A stretch of 16,508 bases of DNA from Thermoplasmata archaeon (GTDB lineage Archaea > Thermoplasmatota > Thermoplasmata > Thermoplasmatales > Thermoplasmataceae), in the NCBI GenBank assembly GCA_021802165.1, contig JAKAAU010000006.1, forward strand, positions 1 to 16,508, in the 5' to 3' direction. The stretch's first letter is position 1; each line of letters begins with the position of its first letter. Shown here piece after piece: positions 1 through 6,167 of the stretch. The notes beneath the pieces are model-generated. The model was not told the origin of the DNA and ran no database searches. It saw nothing but the letters and a program-made list of their open reading frames with translations. The position numbers were made by a program, and so were the translations under genes.

Positions 1-342
1 ACCGTAAGATTGAACAGCATTTATTTTAGTCGGTGGTGTTGTTTCGGGCATCACTATTTTGGCATCTATCCCGTAATAAGCTGCTGCGAATGCAACCCCC
101 TGGGCATGGTTTCCCGCACTTGCAGTTATAACCCCACGCTTCTTCTGATCATCTGTAAGCCGGGAAAATTTAATCATGGCACCCCGGGATTTGAAGGAAC
201 CTGTTTTCTGGAAGTTTTCCATCTTGAAATAAATGTCTGATAAAAACATCCTGCTGAAAGTTGCTGAATGGAACAATGGAGTTCTGTGGAGTTTCCCTTT
301 AATTTCATTTTCTGCTTCCTGAATCCTTTGGTAATCCAACAT
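1..342 (-). CDS. ilvA: threonine dehydratase (threonine ammonia-lyase), N-terminal part, cut at window edge
   Basis: Reading leftward from the ATG at 342-340 gives 114 codons open to the window edge, so only the N-terminal third is present. The protein starts MLDYQRIQEAENEI and carries the PLP-lysine motif of fold-type II dehydratases, GSFKSRGA, with the Schiff-base lysine at residue 51. It also has the phosphate/substrate loop SAGNHAQG at 75-82, followed by VMPETTPPTKI. This family (IlvA/TdcB) deaminates threonine to 2-oxobutyrate, and often serine to pyruvate. The missing C-terminus would show whether an ACT regulatory domain exists (biosynthetic IlvA) or not (catabolic TdcB). Serine racemase is a close relative that this fragment does not exclude. 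The start is supported by a TATA box centred 25 bases upstream (362-373). The gene is divergent from the acyl-CoA dehydrogenase operon, which fits an amino-acid degradation context. Confidence 0.9.
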   Translation of the reverse strand, partial: MLDYQRIQEAENEIKGKLHRTPLFHSATFSRMFLSDIYFKMENFQKTGSFKSRGAMIKFSRLTDDQKKRGVITASAGNHAQGVAFAAAYYGIDAKIVMPETTPPTKINAVQSYG

Positions 343-361
343 AAATTAGAATTGCCTTTAT

Positions 362-373
362 GCATATATATGC
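362..373 (-). promoter_or_regulatory. TATA box for threonine dehydratase
   Basis: The palindrome GCATATATATGC is centred about 25.5 bases upstream of the ATG at 342. This is the normal distance for a leaderless archaeal transcript starting at the start codon. Because the box is palindromic, direction comes from spacing only. Confidence 0.6.
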
Positions 374-416
374 TTTGAAATGGATAATATCATTCATTTT
401 TTCTCTGCAGTGCATA

Positions 417-426
417 TTTATATATA
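417..426 (+). promoter_or_regulatory. TATA box for the acyl-CoA dehydrogenase operon
   Basis: TTTATATATT is centred about 28 bases before the GTG at 450. It lies inside the longest possible reading frame (from ATG 360), which argues that the upstream 30 codons are not translated. Confidence 0.55.
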
Positions 427-449
427 TTGTAAACATAATTTTAACAGGT

Positions 450-1595
450 GTGCAGTTGAAAGATGAATATTTGATGATTCAGCAGAGTGCAAATGAGTTT
501 GCAAGAAAAGAAATTATGCCTGTGGCAGTGAAAATGGATCGGGAAAATTTCTTTCCAGTCGACCTGTTCAGGAAAATGGGAAAGGAAGGATATCTCGGAG
601 TCACAATCCCTGAGGAATATGGTGGCTCTGGGTCCGACTACCTCTCTCAGGCGATCATAGAGGAGGAAATAAGCTATGCGTCCGGTTCCCTGGGGCTTTC
701 ATACGGAGCCCATAGCAATCTGTGTCTGGACAATCTCTACAGAAACGGCTCAGAGTCATTGCGGGAAAAATATGTACCCGGACTCTGCTCTGGCGACAGC
801 ATAGGTTCCCTTGGAATGACAGAACCATCATCCGGTTCAGATGCACTAGCCATGAAAACCACCGCAGATCAGGATTCTGGAAGTTTTATACTGAACGGAA
901 GCAAGACATTTATTACAAATGCACCATATGCAAATGTATTCCTGGTGTACGCACGTACAGGTAAAGATATTACACCATTTGTTGTAGAATCCGGTGATGA
1001 AGGGTTTTCCAGGGGTCAGGAATTTAATAAAACGGGCATGCGTGGATCACCGACTGGAACAATTTTCTTCAACGATATCCGGCTTGGACCTGAGAGAGTT
1101 GTGGGAGATTTAAATGGCGGTAAGAAGGTTCTGCTAAGCGGGCTCAACCTTGAACGGGCGATCTTATCATTCAATGCAATTGGTATAGCCAGACGGGCTC
1201 TGGACCTTGCTGTTTCCTATGCATCGGAACGGAAGCAGTTTGGCAGGCCCATTAGTGATTTTGAACTGGTGCAGGAAAAGCTTGCATATATGTATACAAA
1301 ATTTGAATCCTCCAGGCTTTTTGCCATGGAGGCACTGGAAAGAGTACAGAATGACAGAATGGATTCTCTTGATGCAGCCTCTGCGATTCTGTATGCATCG
1401 GAAGCCTCTGAGTATATAGCAAGGGAGGCACTGCAGATTTTTGGTGGTTATGGTTACATAAAGGATTTCGAAATAGAGAGAATATTCAGGGATTCCATAC
1501 TTTTAACAATTGGTGCCGGTACCAATGAAATCAGGAAAAAGGTAATTAGCGAGGCACTGGTCAAGAAATACCGGGGTGATAACAGTGGCAGATAA
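450..1595 (+). CDS. acyl-CoA dehydrogenase, isovaleryl-CoA dehydrogenase-like
   Basis: FAD enzyme that introduces an alpha,beta double bond in an acyl-CoA and passes electrons to ETF. From GTG 450 it is 381 residues, the usual family length. Motifs in order: LSYGAHSNLCLDNL near 86-99, the FAD loop LGMTEPSSGSDA, NGSKTFITNAP, RKQFGRPI and the C-terminal IFGGYGYIKD. The catalytic base appears to be Glu235 in SGLNLERA (helix G), as in human isovaleryl-CoA dehydrogenase. The C-terminal position that holds the base in medium-chain enzymes is Ala356 (GAGTNEIR). This suggests a branched short-chain substrate; the exact substrate is not provable here. An ATG at 360 is in frame, but it would add a hydrophobic 30-residue extension covering the TATA box, so GTG 450 is preferred (ATG 474 is an alternative). 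It is the first gene of an operon and overlaps the next gene. Confidence 0.9.
   Translation: MQLKDEYLMIQQSANEFARKEIMPVAVKMDRENFFPVDLFRKMGKEGYLGVTIPEEYGGSGSDYLSQAIIEEEISYASGSLGLSYGAHSNLCLDNLYRNGSESLREKYVPGLCSGDSIGSLGMTEPSSGSDALAMKTTADQDSGSFILNGSKTFITNAPYANVFLVYARTGKDITPFVVESGDEGFSRGQEFNKTGMRGSPTGTIFFNDIRLGPERVVGDLNGGKKVLLSGLNLERAILSFNAIGIARRALDLAVSYASERKQFGRPISDFELVQEKLAYMYTKFESSRLFAMEALERVQNDRMDSLDAASAILYASEASEYIAREALQIFGGYGYIKDFEIERIFRDSILLTIGAGTNEIRKKVISEALVKKYRGDNSGR
1573..1580 (+). promoter_or_regulatory. Shine-Dalgarno site deciding the thiolase start
   Basis: GGGGTGAT matches the archaeal anti-SD complement (GAGGTGAT) with one change and lies 4 bases before GTG 1585. It covers the alternative GTG at 1576, so 1585 is the better start. 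Confidence 0.55.
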
Positions 1596-2844
1596 CCAGA
1601 GAAAGGTTTACATGATTGCAGGAGGCGTGACTCCGTTTAAAAAAATAAACTTCAATGACGATTTTCGATTAAATGTAAAGCATTCCCTCGATTATGCTCT
1701 GAAAGATTCGGGCATGAAAACAGAGGATATAGATGGTTCTGTGTCTGCATATTTTTCAGACCATCTCCAGGGGCAGCTCATAGCAGGAGCAATGTCAAAC
1801 GATTTCATCGGATTAGCAGGAAAGCCATCGAAGAGAATAGAGGGTGGTGGTGCTACCGGGGGTCTTGCTTTTCAAACAGCATACGAGGAGATAGCATCAG
1901 GTACCATGGATACCTGCCTGGCATATGGATTTGAAAATATGTCGCATGTGGGCACATGGCGTGGAAACGACATAATAGCACTGGGAAGCGATGCCAGCTT
2001 CGATTACCCACTTGGGGGTTTTTATACTGCATATTACGCTCTGATGGCAACGAGGCACATGTATGAGTTCGGGACAACCGAAAAGCAGATGGCAATGGTT
2101 TCCGTCAAAAATCATGGAAATGCAATGCATAACCCATATGCACAGGCTCCCATGGATATTACAGTTGAGGATGTGTTGAAATCCCCTGTGGTTTCAAGTC
2201 CCATAAAAATGCTGGATATATGCCTAATGTCCGATGGTGCTGCATGTGCGATACTCGCCTCCGAAGAGGTTGCTAAATCAGTTTCAGGAAAGCCGGTGCT
2301 GATAAAATCCATAGGTTCATCCAGCGACACAATGCGTCTGGCAGACAGACCTTTCGGAAAGGTGCCTCTTTTACCCAATGAGAATGATGGTATGTACAGA
2401 GATCTGAAATATCCGGGAGTCCACTCATTCCGTGCAGGCAGGCTTGCAGCAAGAATGGCATACAGGAAAGCCGGCATAACAAGCCCTGAAAAGGAAATAG
2501 ACTTTGCCGAACTGTATGATGCATATACATCTGCGGAGATACAGGCATACGAGGATATGGGATTCTGCCCGTATGGTCAGGGTGGAAAATTCGTAGAGGA
2601 TGGTAGGTCAATGCTGGATGGTGATATACCCGTCAACATGGAGGGGGGGTTGCAAGCTTCTGGCCATGCAATCGGGGCCACTGGAATAATGCAGGCTGTC
2701 TATGCATTCTGGCAACTCCAGGAAACGGTACATAAACATCTCGGCAGTAACAGACTTCAGGTAAAAAATCCACAGAGGGGGCTAATACATAGCCATGCGG
2801 GAACAGGAGCTTATGAGGCAGTAACTATCATGGAGGCGGTTTAA
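1585..2844 (+). CDS. thiolase-superfamily protein lacking the nucleophilic Cys (Ltp2/SCP2-thiolase type)
   Basis: 419 residues from GTG 1585, overlapping the upstream gene by 11 bases. The fold is recognisable from KVYMIAGGVTPF at the N-terminus, LMSDGAACAILAS mid-protein, GHAIGATG (His361) and the glycine-rich end HAGTGAYEA. The position of the acylated cysteine in thiolases (usually A-C-A/G-S/T-G-G) reads EGGGATGG, with Gly89 in place of Cys. The usual oxyanion His of the HDxF motif is Tyr311 (ELYDAYTSAEI), and the C-terminal Cys region has His404-Ala405 instead. An ordinary Claisen-type thiolase reaction through acyl-Cys is therefore unlikely. Ltp2 of actinobacterial steroid degradation is a Cys-less thiolase-fold retro-aldolase that uses tyrosines and binds a DUF35 partner. 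The adjacent DUF35 gene and the upstream acyl-CoA dehydrogenase fit that model. An automatic label of acetyl-CoA acetyltransferase should be doubted. The fold is sure; the reaction is inferred. Confidence 0.85.
   Translation: MADNQRKVYMIAGGVTPFKKINFNDDFRLNVKHSLDYALKDSGMKTEDIDGSVSAYFSDHLQGQLIAGAMSNDFIGLAGKPSKRIEGGGATGGLAFQTAYEEIASGTMDTCLAYGFENMSHVGTWRGNDIIALGSDASFDYPLGGFYTAYYALMATRHMYEFGTTEKQMAMVSVKNHGNAMHNPYAQAPMDITVEDVLKSPVVSSPIKMLDICLMSDGAACAILASEEVAKSVSGKPVLIKSIGSSSDTMRLADRPFGKVPLLPNENDGMYRDLKYPGVHSFRAGRLAARMAYRKAGITSPEKEIDFAELYDAYTSAEIQAYEDMGFCPYGQGGKFVEDGRSMLDGDIPVNMEGGLQASGHAIGATGIMQAVYAFWQLQETVHKHLGSNRLQVKNPQRGLIHSHAGTGAYEAVTIMEAV
2832..2836 (+). promoter_or_regulatory. Shine-Dalgarno site of the DUF35 gene
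   Basis: GGAGG sits inside the end of the thiolase-like gene, 9 bases before the ATG at 2846, and supports coupled translation. Confidence 0.5.
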
Positions 2845-2845
2845 A

Positions 2846-3295
2846 ATGGGATACGGAAGATTGCTTAAGATAGATCCTGTTGTGGTTGAGTGGAATTATA
2901 ACATTGAATATAGGCACAGCTATGCAGAAGACTCTCCATTCTTCATGGCACTTGGTAGGGGTAGACTCCTCGGTTCAAAATGTAAATCCTGTGGCTTCAA
3001 ATACGGTACATACAGGAAATACTGTATGTACTGCGGATCAGAAACCGATGACATTGAACTTCCACTGCATGGTAAAGTTCATTCATTCACAACATGCTAT
3101 TATTCCGGGGAAACTTTCAGGGGAGATGTTCCGTACACACTAGTACTGGTGGAATTCCCCGGTGTGGATTCTCTTTTCATGTCCCGGCTTTTTATAAACA
3201 GTGGAGAAAAACCTGAAATCGGCATGGACATAGTAGCACAGTTTAAAAAATTCCAGACCTTCACGGTTAATGATGTTTACTTTGTTCCTGCCTAA
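2846..3295 (+). CDS. DUF35 zinc-ribbon/OB-fold partner protein
   Basis: 149 residues, starting one base after the stop of the thiolase-like gene, with GGAGG upstream. Residues 1-40 are the helical lead typical of the family. A rubredoxin-like zinc ribbon follows with Cys46, Cys49, Cys60 and Cys63 (CKSC ... CMYC). An OB-fold domain fills the rest (HGKVHSFTTCYYSG, YTLVLVEFPG, IGMDIVAQFKKF). DUF35 proteins bind thiolase-superfamily enzymes: in archaea they bridge acetoacetyl-CoA thiolase and HMG-CoA synthase, and in steroid degraders the DUF35 domain of ChsH2 binds the aldolase Ltp2. Here it very probably forms a complex with its immediate neighbour. It may carry the acyl-CoA binding site, but that is inference. 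All four zinc ligands are intact. It is the last gene of the operon. Confidence 0.9.
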   Translation: MGYGRLLKIDPVVVEWNYNIEYRHSYAEDSPFFMALGRGRLLGSKCKSCGFKYGTYRKYCMYCGSETDDIELPLHGKVHSFTTCYYSGETFRGDVPYTLVLVEFPGVDSLFMSRLFINSGEKPEIGMDIVAQFKKFQTFTVNDVYFVPA

Positions 3296-3420
3296 TCTGT
3301 GTAATTAATAATTTTTGATATTTTCCTGTATATAATTTATTCCTGTATGCTACTTTTAAGAAAAATTCAGGCACGCATATAAATTTTATTTAACCTCATA
3401 TGAACACATGATTTATTCAT

Positions 3421-3444
3421 AATAGTTTTCAATGGGAAACTATT
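3421..3444 (+). repeat. perfectly paired hairpin, 10-base arms, AATG loop
   Basis: AATAGTTTTC and GGAAACTATT pair along 10 positions (one G-U in RNA) around a 4-base AATG loop. The arms are AT-rich, and no T-run follows, so it is not a classical terminator. Confidence 0.7.
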
Positions 3445-3511
3445 GCGGTCATTCTGTTGGATCAATTGGACCAAAAAGAAAATCAGATTAATGAGCATTA
3501 TAATTTTAATG

Positions 3512-3606
3512 GCGAACATTCCCAGTGAAACTTTATCATGAATTTCAGTATTATAATAGGTCATATCATCCCGTATTATTGTAGTTTCGCTAATTGTTAT
3601 GTTCGC
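3512..3606 (+). repeat. two-block long-range inverted repeat
   Basis: GCGAACAT (3512-3519) pairs with ATGTTCGC (3599-3606), and GTGAAACT (3525-3532) pairs with AGTTTCGC (3583-3590; one G-U). The blocks are nested in the right order, separated by internal loops of 5 and 8 bases. A roughly 50-base apical region contains further weak pairing. Confidence 0.6.
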
Positions 3607-3693
3607 TACAAGCCTCAAAACCCTGGAATGATATAGTTAACAGATCACAATCATGCATATGTAAATAAATCTCATTAAACAATCTTTGAAACT

Positions 3694-5307
3694 TCATGAA
3701 AGCCCGGTTACGTTTCCAGCGCTGTCTATATCTATATGCTCTGCTGCAGGGTGCTTCGGTAATCCTGGCATTGTCATGATGTTCCCCAGTATTGGAATGA
3801 TGAAATGTGAACCACCATTTACCATAATTGAATTAACTTTTACCCTGAAATTTTTCGGAGAGTTGAGTAGACCTGGATTATCCGAAATCGATGATTGGGT
3901 TTTTGCCATGCATATATAAAATCCGCCGAAGCCGTTATCTTCAGCATGTTTTATATCCATCAGTGCGTCTTTAGAAAAATCCACCCCATCCGCACCGTAT
4001 ACCTTTGTGGCTATTTTCTCTATCTTTGTTTTGATGGAATCATCCAGCGAGTATACATACTTGATTTTATTGTAGTTTATGGAATCAAGCACGGCATTCG
4101 CCAGTTCTTTTCCCCCTGTACCACCATCAGAATACACCCGGGAAATGGCATATTTTATATGTTTCTTTTCAAGTATTTCAGAAATTGTCTTGATTTCCCT
4201 ATCTGTATCCAGTGAATGCATGTTAAGGGCTATAACAGGTTCTATTCCGAAGTTCCTTACATTTTCAATATGCCTCAACAGGTTTTCAGATCCACTTTCC
4301 AGTGCGGGGATATCTTCTTTATCTATATTACTTGCCCCTCCGTGGTGTTTCATAGCCCTTATGGTGGCAACTATTACAACAGCATCCACACCTATGTTTG
4401 CCTCTCTGGTAAATATGTCCATGAACTTCTCGAAGCCCAGATCGGATCCGAAGCCAGCCTCTGTTACTGTGTAATCGAATAAATTCATTGCAGCATAATC
4501 TCCCAGTATGCTGGATGTTCCATGTGCTATGTTGCCGAAAGGCCCGGTATGTATAATTGCTGGAACGTTTTCCACGCTCTGCACCATATTGGGTTTTAGT
4601 GCATCGGCAAGCAGTGCCGCCATGGCTCCATTTGCTTTTATATCCTTTGCAAAAACAGGTTTATTTTTTATGGTGTACCCGATAATTATATTCCCGAGTC
4701 TTTCCTTCAAATCTTCATAATCCTTGGATAATGCCAATATTGCCATTATTTCTGAGGCTGCAGTGATCACAAAGGAATCATTTGCCAGAATACCATTGGC
4801 CCTAGAGCCGTTTCCGACAATAATGGATCTGAGTGAACGGTCATCCATATCAACTGTCCTTGGAAATGCAATTTTCTTTGGATCGATTCCAGATTCATTT
4901 CCATAATATATATGGTTATTAATCATGGCAGAGAGCAGATTATGTGCAGCAGATATTGCGGGGAAGTCTCCTGTAAAAATTAGATTTATTTTATCCGAAG
5001 GCTCCACAGTGGATTTTCCTCCGCCAGTTGCACCACCCTTTACGCCGAAGCACGGTCCAAGCGAAGGCTCTCTTATTGCTATGCCCACATTTTTTCCAAT
5101 TTGTTTCATTGCCTGTGCAAGACCTATAGCAGTGGTGGTTTTACCTTCCCCTGCAGGTGTCGGAGTCATTGCGGTCATCAATATAATTTTTCCCCGATTC
5201 CTCCCTGGAACAGTATTTGAAATTCCGAGCTTGGCAGCGTATTTACCATATAATTCATAATCGCTAATTCCGAGGTCTTCAAGGATATTTTTAATATCTT
5301 TTAACAT
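3694..5307 (-). CDS. fhs: formate-tetrahydrofolate ligase
   Basis: ATP + formate + THF gives 10-formyl-THF + ADP + Pi in the cytosol, feeding C1 units to purine and amino-acid synthesis. 537 residues, close to the usual 550-560. The P-loop region TPTPAGEGKTTT is at 48-59. The hallmark REPSLGPCFGVKGGATGGG runs 79-97, followed by KINLIFTGDF. All are intact. The ATG at 5307 gives an N-terminus (MLKDIKNILEDLGIS) that fits the family. It lies 42 bases downstream of the cyclohydrolase gene on the same strand, so the two are probably co-transcribed. No clear Shine-Dalgarno is seen, and the AT-rich spacer could hold its own promoter. Fhs is common in bacteria and patchy in archaea, but known from Thermoplasma, where it replaces the H4MPT route of methanogens. 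No frameshift or missing motif is seen. Confidence 0.97.
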   Translation of the reverse strand: MLKDIKNILEDLGISDYELYGKYAAKLGISNTVPGRNRGKIILMTAMTPTPAGEGKTTTAIGLAQAMKQIGKNVGIAIREPSLGPCFGVKGGATGGGKSTVEPSDKINLIFTGDFPAISAAHNLLSAMINNHIYYGNESGIDPKKIAFPRTVDMDDRSLRSIIVGNGSRANGILANDSFVITAASEIMAILALSKDYEDLKERLGNIIIGYTIKNKPVFAKDIKANGAMAALLADALKPNMVQSVENVPAIIHTGPFGNIAHGTSSILGDYAAMNLFDYTVTEAGFGSDLGFEKFMDIFTREANIGVDAVVIVATIRAMKHHGGASNIDKEDIPALESGSENLLRHIENVRNFGIEPVIALNMHSLDTDREIKTISEILEKKHIKYAISRVYSDGGTGGKELANAVLDSINYNKIKYVYSLDDSIKTKIEKIATKVYGADGVDFSKDALMDIKHAEDNGFGGFYICMAKTQSSISDNPGLLNSPKNFRVKVNSIMVNGGSHFIIPILGNIMTMPGLPKHPAAEHIDIDSAGNVTGLS

Positions 5308-5349
5308 AAATCATATATAGAATATTAATAGTAAAGATTTGTGTTCTTC

Positions 5350-5946
5350 TTATAATGCATCTTCCATTTCTTTAATCGCTGTCATAGTTTCTTCCACAGC
5401 TTCCATAAAGAGTTTAATTTTTATCAATTCTCCGTACGTATACTCAATATCTTTCAGTATTTTCAAATTTACTCTGATATTATTGATAGATGTATGTATT
5501 GCTGTATATGACATGTACCCTGCAGCAATACTGTCAGTGATAAGATTCTTATTCCCATACCTGCATAGGAATAGGGAATTATTTAGATTATCCATGGATA
5601 TTCCGGCTATTCTCCATGATATATACGCACTTTTCTTTATAGCCTTATTAAGCATATCTTTCCTTTCAGGATTTTCTCTATCCATATGAAGTGTGTCCAT
5701 TATTTCCTGAAATGAACTCTCGTCATCACCGCTAAGTTTCCTGAGCTTTTTTATTATTTCAACAGCATTTCCTGAAATATCTTCAAAATTCTGATTGTAT
5801 GCTTCCAGTTTCTTTTTACCCATAGAAAGAAGAGAGGCCATTGAGTTCAGGGAAGCCGAAAACATTGAAGAAATAGCAGACGCAGAACCACTACCTGGTG
5901 TTGCTGACTCGCTCTTCAATTTTGATATGTATTCATCTAAGTCCAT
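5350..5946 (-). CDS. fchA: methenyl-tetrahydrofolate cyclohydrolase, FchA/FTCD-C family
   Basis: 198 residues, the usual size of the stand-alone cyclodeaminase/cyclohydrolase family. The N-terminal signature ATPGSGSASA (15-24) corresponds to the family's P-x-PGGGS turn. The second hallmark is GNKNLITDSIAAGYMS followed by an NIRVNLK helix. The protein is otherwise all-helical. Stand-alone members interconvert 10-formyl-THF and 5,10-methenyl-THF. The fused mammalian domain instead deaminates formimino-THF, so cyclodeaminase activity is possible. The next gene downstream is fhs, which makes its likely substrate, so the pair forms a formate-assimilation module. A dehydrogenase (FolD-like) to finish the route to methylene-THF is not in the window. 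In the signature, the second Gly of the usual GGGS is Ser19, a mild deviation. The start at ATG 5946 is set by an in-frame stop 12 bases upstream. Confidence 0.88.
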   Translation of the reverse strand: MDLDEYISKLKSESATPGSGSASAISSMFSASLNSMASLLSMGKKKLEAYNQNFEDISGNAVEIIKKLRKLSGDDESSFQEIMDTLHMDRENPERKDMLNKAIKKSAYISWRIAGISMDNLNNSLFLCRYGNKNLITDSIAAGYMSYTAIHTSINNIRVNLKILKDIEYTYGELIKIKLFMEAVEETMTAIKEMEDAL

Positions 5947-6132
5947 TTTACAGTATTATCTATCATTTCAAAAACTTTCTTATTTTCCTGACTATATCAC
6001 TGAAAATTATATATTTTTTTATCAATTATATATTTTAAATTTTTACCTATTTAGATCAAATATATTTATTCTAACCCGATTAAGTATTCTTTTATCACGG
6101 TAAAATATCAGGTATGAAAAAGTATTAAATTC

Positions 6133-6150
6133 TTTTATGTATTTTTAGTA
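6133..6150 (+). promoter_or_regulatory. probable promoter region of the ribonucleotide reductase gene
   Basis: An AT-rich stretch (tttatgtatttttagta) lies 18-35 bases before the ATG, with no single clear box. GTGAT at 6158-6162, 5 bases before ATG 6168, could act as a weak Shine-Dalgarno, so this transcript may have a short leader. Confidence 0.35.
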
Positions 6151-6167
6151 TACACTCGTGATGCGAA

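Larger units (their letters stand above)
3296..3693. other. gene-poor intergenic region with candidate structured RNA
   Basis: About 400 bases between the DUF35 stop and the 3' end of the formate-THF ligase gene. I see no convincing protein. On the plus strand there is a good TATA-like box (gcatataaat, 3376-3385), whose expected start point is near 3405-3410. It is followed by a hairpin at 3421-3444 and by paired inverted repeats between 3512 and 3606. Together they could form a small non-coding RNA or a remnant of a small mobile element. A weak minus-strand frame with a TTG start (3367-3618) has no supporting signals. Confidence 0.35.

Noticed and set aside
360..449. N-terminal extension of the acyl-CoA dehydrogenase looking like a membrane helix
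   Set aside because: It translates promoter DNA (two TATA boxes) and gives a length beyond the family norm; GTG 450 fits the promoter spacing.
2112..2611. Overlapping long minus-strand frames inside the thiolase-like gene
   Set aside because: They are antisense shadows of a clearly coding gene on the plus strand, with unlikely composition.
1585..2844. Plain acetyl-CoA acetyltransferase label for the thiolase-like gene
   Set aside because: The nucleophilic Cys position is Gly in the DNA (ggt at 1849-1851), so the standard reaction is not supported.
3367..3618. 83-codon minus-strand frame with one hydrophobic segment
   Set aside because: It starts with TTG, has no TATA box at the right distance and no Shine-Dalgarno, and overlaps the inverted-repeat structures. 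Composition looks like translated AT-rich spacer.
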